Assembly (NCBI GenBank): GCA_964617825.1
Contig: CAZTWL010000003.1
Span: forward strand, 149,585 to 213,584
Direction of reading: 5' to 3'
Source of the DNA: VSJD01 sp964617825
GTDB lineage: Bacteria > Verrucomicrobiota > Kiritimatiellia > JAAZAB01
Length of the DNA: 64,000 nucleotides
Position 1 is the first letter of the stretch. Each line of letters starts with the position of its first letter. A program made the position numbers and the translations under genes. The notes beneath the pieces were generated by a model. It was not told the origin of the DNA. It saw only the letters and a program-made list of their open reading frames with translations, and did no database searches. Below are positions 61,904 to 64,000 of this stretch, piece after piece.

Positions 61904-63412
61904 ATGACAAGCAGGTATTCAACCGTGAACGCCCCGGCGCCCCGTGGACCGCTACCTTCGGCCCGGCAATTGATCTGGCATCGGCGAGAGTTCTATGGTT
62001 TTCTTCACTTCACGACGAACACTTTTACGGACAAGGAGTGGGGATACGGCGATGAGGCGCCCGCGGTGTTCGCCCCAACCGCCTTCGATGCCGACCAGAT
62101 TGTGGGCGCGGCCGCCGAGGCCGGTATGACCGGCCTGATTCTAACCTGCAAACATCACGATGGTTTCTGCCTTTGGCCTTCGAAGTACACTGAGCACTCG
62201 GTCAAGAACAGTCCGTGGCGCAAGGGCGAGGGCAATGTGGTGCGGGACATATCAGATGCCTGCAGATCGCATCGGATAGGCTTCGGCATTTACCTGTCTC
62301 CTTGGGATCGGAACCACAGCGAGTATGGCCAGCCAGCCTATATCCGTTATTTTCGCAACCAGTTGGAGGAACTTACGAGCGAGTATGGCGAGCTCTTCGA
62401 AGTCTGGTTCGACGGAGCGAATGGCGGCGACGGTTACTACGGCGGCGCGAAGGAAGTTCGTAGCATCGACAGGCGGACTTACTACGATTGGGAGAATACT
62501 CGCTCCATCGTGCGTCGGAATCAACCGAATGCGATCATGTTCAGCGATGGGGGGCCGGATGTGCGCTGGGTCGGTAATGAAAAGGGCTTTGCGGGCGACC
62601 CGTGCTGGTCCACGATCAACGCCAACCTGCTCTTCCCGGGTATTGACCGCGCCTCATTTAAGACCCGCCTCAACGCCGATATGGTGGCGGCGTGGGACTC
62701 TCCAGCCGAAATGCTTAATGTTGGAGATCGGCAGGGAGACACCTGGATGCCAGCGGAATGCGATGTTTCCATTCGTCCGGGCTGGTTTTACCATGCCGCC
62801 CAAGATGAAAAGGTGCGGAGCCCTGAGAATTTAACGGACCTGTATTTTAAGTCCGTTGGGCGCGGCGCCTCCCTGCTTCTCAATCTGCCGCCGGATCGGC
62901 GCGGCATGATTCACGAGAACGATATTCGATCTTTGCGAAGCTTTCGCCAGCGCTTGAACCAGATCTTTGGCCACAACCTCGCGCAGGGCGCGCGCTGTCG
63001 GGCGAGCAACACGCGGGGCGGGTTACAAGCATTCGCTTCGTCCAATGTGATTGATGGAGACCTGGGCACTTACTGGGCAACCGATGACAATGCCGCCGCT
63101 CCCGAACTTGTTCTCGAATTTGCCAATGCGGTCACGTTCAATGTCGTGAGTCTCAGGGAGTTCCTCCCGTTGGGACAACGTATTGACCGTTTCGCCGTCG
63201 ATTTCGACAGTAACGGTACCTGGCGCGCGTGGTGCAGTATGAGTGCAATCGGAGCCCATCGCATAATTCGGGGGACGCAATGCACAACGCGCCGCGTGCG
63301 GCTGCGAATATTGGAAAGCCAGGGGTGTCCGGCCATCTCGGAATGGGGCATCTTTAACGACAAACAGACCGCCGACCCAAGCGTTCCAGGCGACACTTTG
63401 CAGCGCGCCTGA
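61904..63412 (+). CDS. Alpha-L-fucosidase, GH29 family
   Basis: A 502-residue enzyme that removes terminal alpha-L-fucose. The GH29 catalytic barrel (residues ~20-350) shows GFLHFTTNTF, LILTCKHHDGFCLWPS, SPWDRN and the nucleophile in EVWFDGANGG. After it, ~110 residues resemble an F5/8 type C (discoidin) carbohydrate-binding domain: SNVIDGDLGTYWATDD. No signal peptide is visible from the ATG at 61904, so it may be cytoplasmic or its start may be misplaced; GTG 61856 would add only a basic leader. Only a weak ribosome site is seen. Confidence 0.9.
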   Translation: MTSRYSTVNAPAPRGPLPSARQLIWHRREFYGFLHFTTNTFTDKEWGYGDEAPAVFAPTAFDADQIVGAAAEAGMTGLILTCKHHDGFCLWPSKYTEHSVKNSPWRKGEGNVVRDISDACRSHRIGFGIYLSPWDRNHSEYGQPAYIRYFRNQLEELTSEYGELFEVWFDGANGGDGYYGGAKEVRSIDRRTYYDWENTRSIVRRNQPNAIMFSDGGPDVRWVGNEKGFAGDPCWSTINANLLFPGIDRASFKTRLNADMVAAWDSPAEMLNVGDRQGDTWMPAECDVSIRPGWFYHAAQDEKVRSPENLTDLYFKSVGRGASLLLNLPPDRRGMIHENDIRSLRSFRQRLNQIFGHNLAQGARCRASNTRGGLQAFASSNVIDGDLGTYWATDDNAAAPELVLEFANAVTFNVVSLREFLPLGQRIDRFAVDFDSNGTWRAWCSMSAIGAHRIIRGTQCTTRRVRLRILESQGCPAISEWGIFNDKQTADPSVPGDTLQRA

Positions 63413-63468
63413 ACGCCGGCATTAGGCCCTGGCCGCATCTATTCCAACACGCAAGGAAATCTTCAACT

Positions 63469-64000
63469 ATGGACATTCCACGGATATTCAATATCACAGA
63501 AAGCGCTCACCGCATCCATAACCCGATCACACCCGACAAGCTCGCTGTGCTCGGCGCGGCGCTGCGCCTGGAATCGGGGGCCCGAGTGCTCGACCTCGGC
63601 AGCGGTTCAGGGGAGATGCTGTGCACCTGGGCGCGCGATTACGGCGTCATTGGCACCGGCATTGACATGAGCCCTTTGTTCACCAAGCAGGCAAAACTCC
63701 GTGCGGAAGAACTCGGTGTCGCCGATCGGGTGAAGTTCATCCATGGCGATGCTGCCGGCTATGTCTCTGACGAGAAGGTCAATGTGGCAGCCTGTGTCGG
63801 CGCCACATGGATCGCCGGGGGATTCGCCGGCACTATCGCGCTTCTGGCGCGAAGCTTGCGCGCCGGAGGAATCATCCTCATCGGCGAACCCTACTGGCGG
63901 CAGTTACCGCCGACGGAAGATGTTGCCAAGGGGTGTCGTGCCCACGCAATCTCCGACTTTCTCGTGCTTCCAGATCTTCTCGCGTCTTTCGGCCGCCTTG
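63469..64000 (+). CDS. SAM-dependent methyltransferase (cut by window end)
   Basis: The first 177 codons of a class I methyltransferase; no stop within the window. Motif I is VLDLGSGSGEML, and the following GTGIDMSPLF and later FIHGDAA match SAM-binding positions. The opening MDIPRIFNITESAHRIHNP is typical of a methyltransferase subfamily of unknown substrate. AAGGAAAT precedes the ATG at 63469. Product cannot be named. Confidence 0.85.
   Translation, partial: MDIPRIFNITESAHRIHNPITPDKLAVLGAALRLESGARVLDLGSGSGEMLCTWARDYGVIGTGIDMSPLFTKQAKLRAEELGVADRVKFIHGDAAGYVSDEKVNVAACVGATWIAGGFAGTIALLARSLRAGGIILIGEPYWRQLPPTEDVAKGCRAHAISDFLVLPDLLASFGRL

Noticed and set aside
1..64000. CRISPR arrays, insertion sequences, phage genes, integrases, rRNA
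   Set aside because: No regularly spaced direct repeats, transposase/integrase motifs, phage structural genes or rRNA-like segments were found by reading.

Overview
The window is a GC-rich bacterial chromosome segment with dense genes on both strands: about 54 protein-coding genes, one tRNA-Leu and a few small or degraded ORFs. I see no rRNA, CRISPR array, insertion sequence or prophage. Outer-membrane barrels, lipoproteins and YidC mark a diderm. Several features fit the PVC superphylum, possibly Kiritimatiellota/Lentisphaerota or a relative: many carbohydrate-active and secreted repeat proteins, a TIRLKRP/TSRI-repeat protein, a PEP-synthase-like protein with receiver domains, and LmbE and ceramidase-like proteins. 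This placement is an inference from gene content and needs marker-gene phylogeny.

Layout. 1-4 kb (minus): porin, thioredoxin, repeat-rich tail-anchored protein, frr and pyrH. 4-10 kb: a large GH10-like secreted hydrolase, then a plus-strand run of HAD phosphatase, sialidase-like protein, KDPG aldolase and KDG kinase, the last three joined by GTGA overlaps. 10-18 kb: nadE and a receiver/ATP-grasp protein (minus), divergent from glutamate dehydrogenase; then a membrane-anchored metallophosphoesterase. 18-24 kb (plus): comF, accD, folC, tRNA-Leu(CAA), LmbE deacetylase and ceramidase-like protein. 24-30 kb (minus): calcium-repeat lipoprotein, serC and an Fe(III)-type ABC transporter. 30-35 kb (plus): TIM-barrel hydrolase, DUF3313-like lipoprotein and histidine phosphatase. 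35-38 kb (minus): rpmH-rnpA-yidD-yidC. 38-45 kb: DedA, a small barrel protein, pyruvate kinase, a LolA-like protein, a tandem FabZ and a short-repeat lipoprotein. 45-51 kb: speA/speB, an M23 peptidase, a PHP phosphatase and an ankyrin protein. 51-57 kb: glycogen phosphorylase and a BACON/FG-GAP-like surface protein. 57-60 kb: NifU-like protein, larE, a second ankyrin protein and a DnaJ-type co-chaperone. 60-61.4 kb is gene-poor with two small ORFs and a coding remnant. 61.4-64 kb: Rnk/GreA-like regulator, GH29 alpha-L-fucosidase and a methyltransferase cut by the window end.

Together the genes suggest a heterotroph that strips sugars from complex glycans (fucosidase, sialidase-like and TIM-barrel hydrolases), sends 2-keto-3-deoxy sugar acids through KdgK and Eda to pyruvate, stores or mobilises glycogen, and links carbon and nitrogen flow through pyruvate kinase, the PEP-synthase-like protein and glutamate dehydrogenase. 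The regions in front of these last three genes share a TTCAA-N-TTGA palindrome, which is the most testable new regulatory signal here. The other standout items are the tandem FabZ, the receiver/ATP-grasp protein, the TIRLKRP-repeat tail-anchored protein and the 26-residue-repeat lipoprotein.
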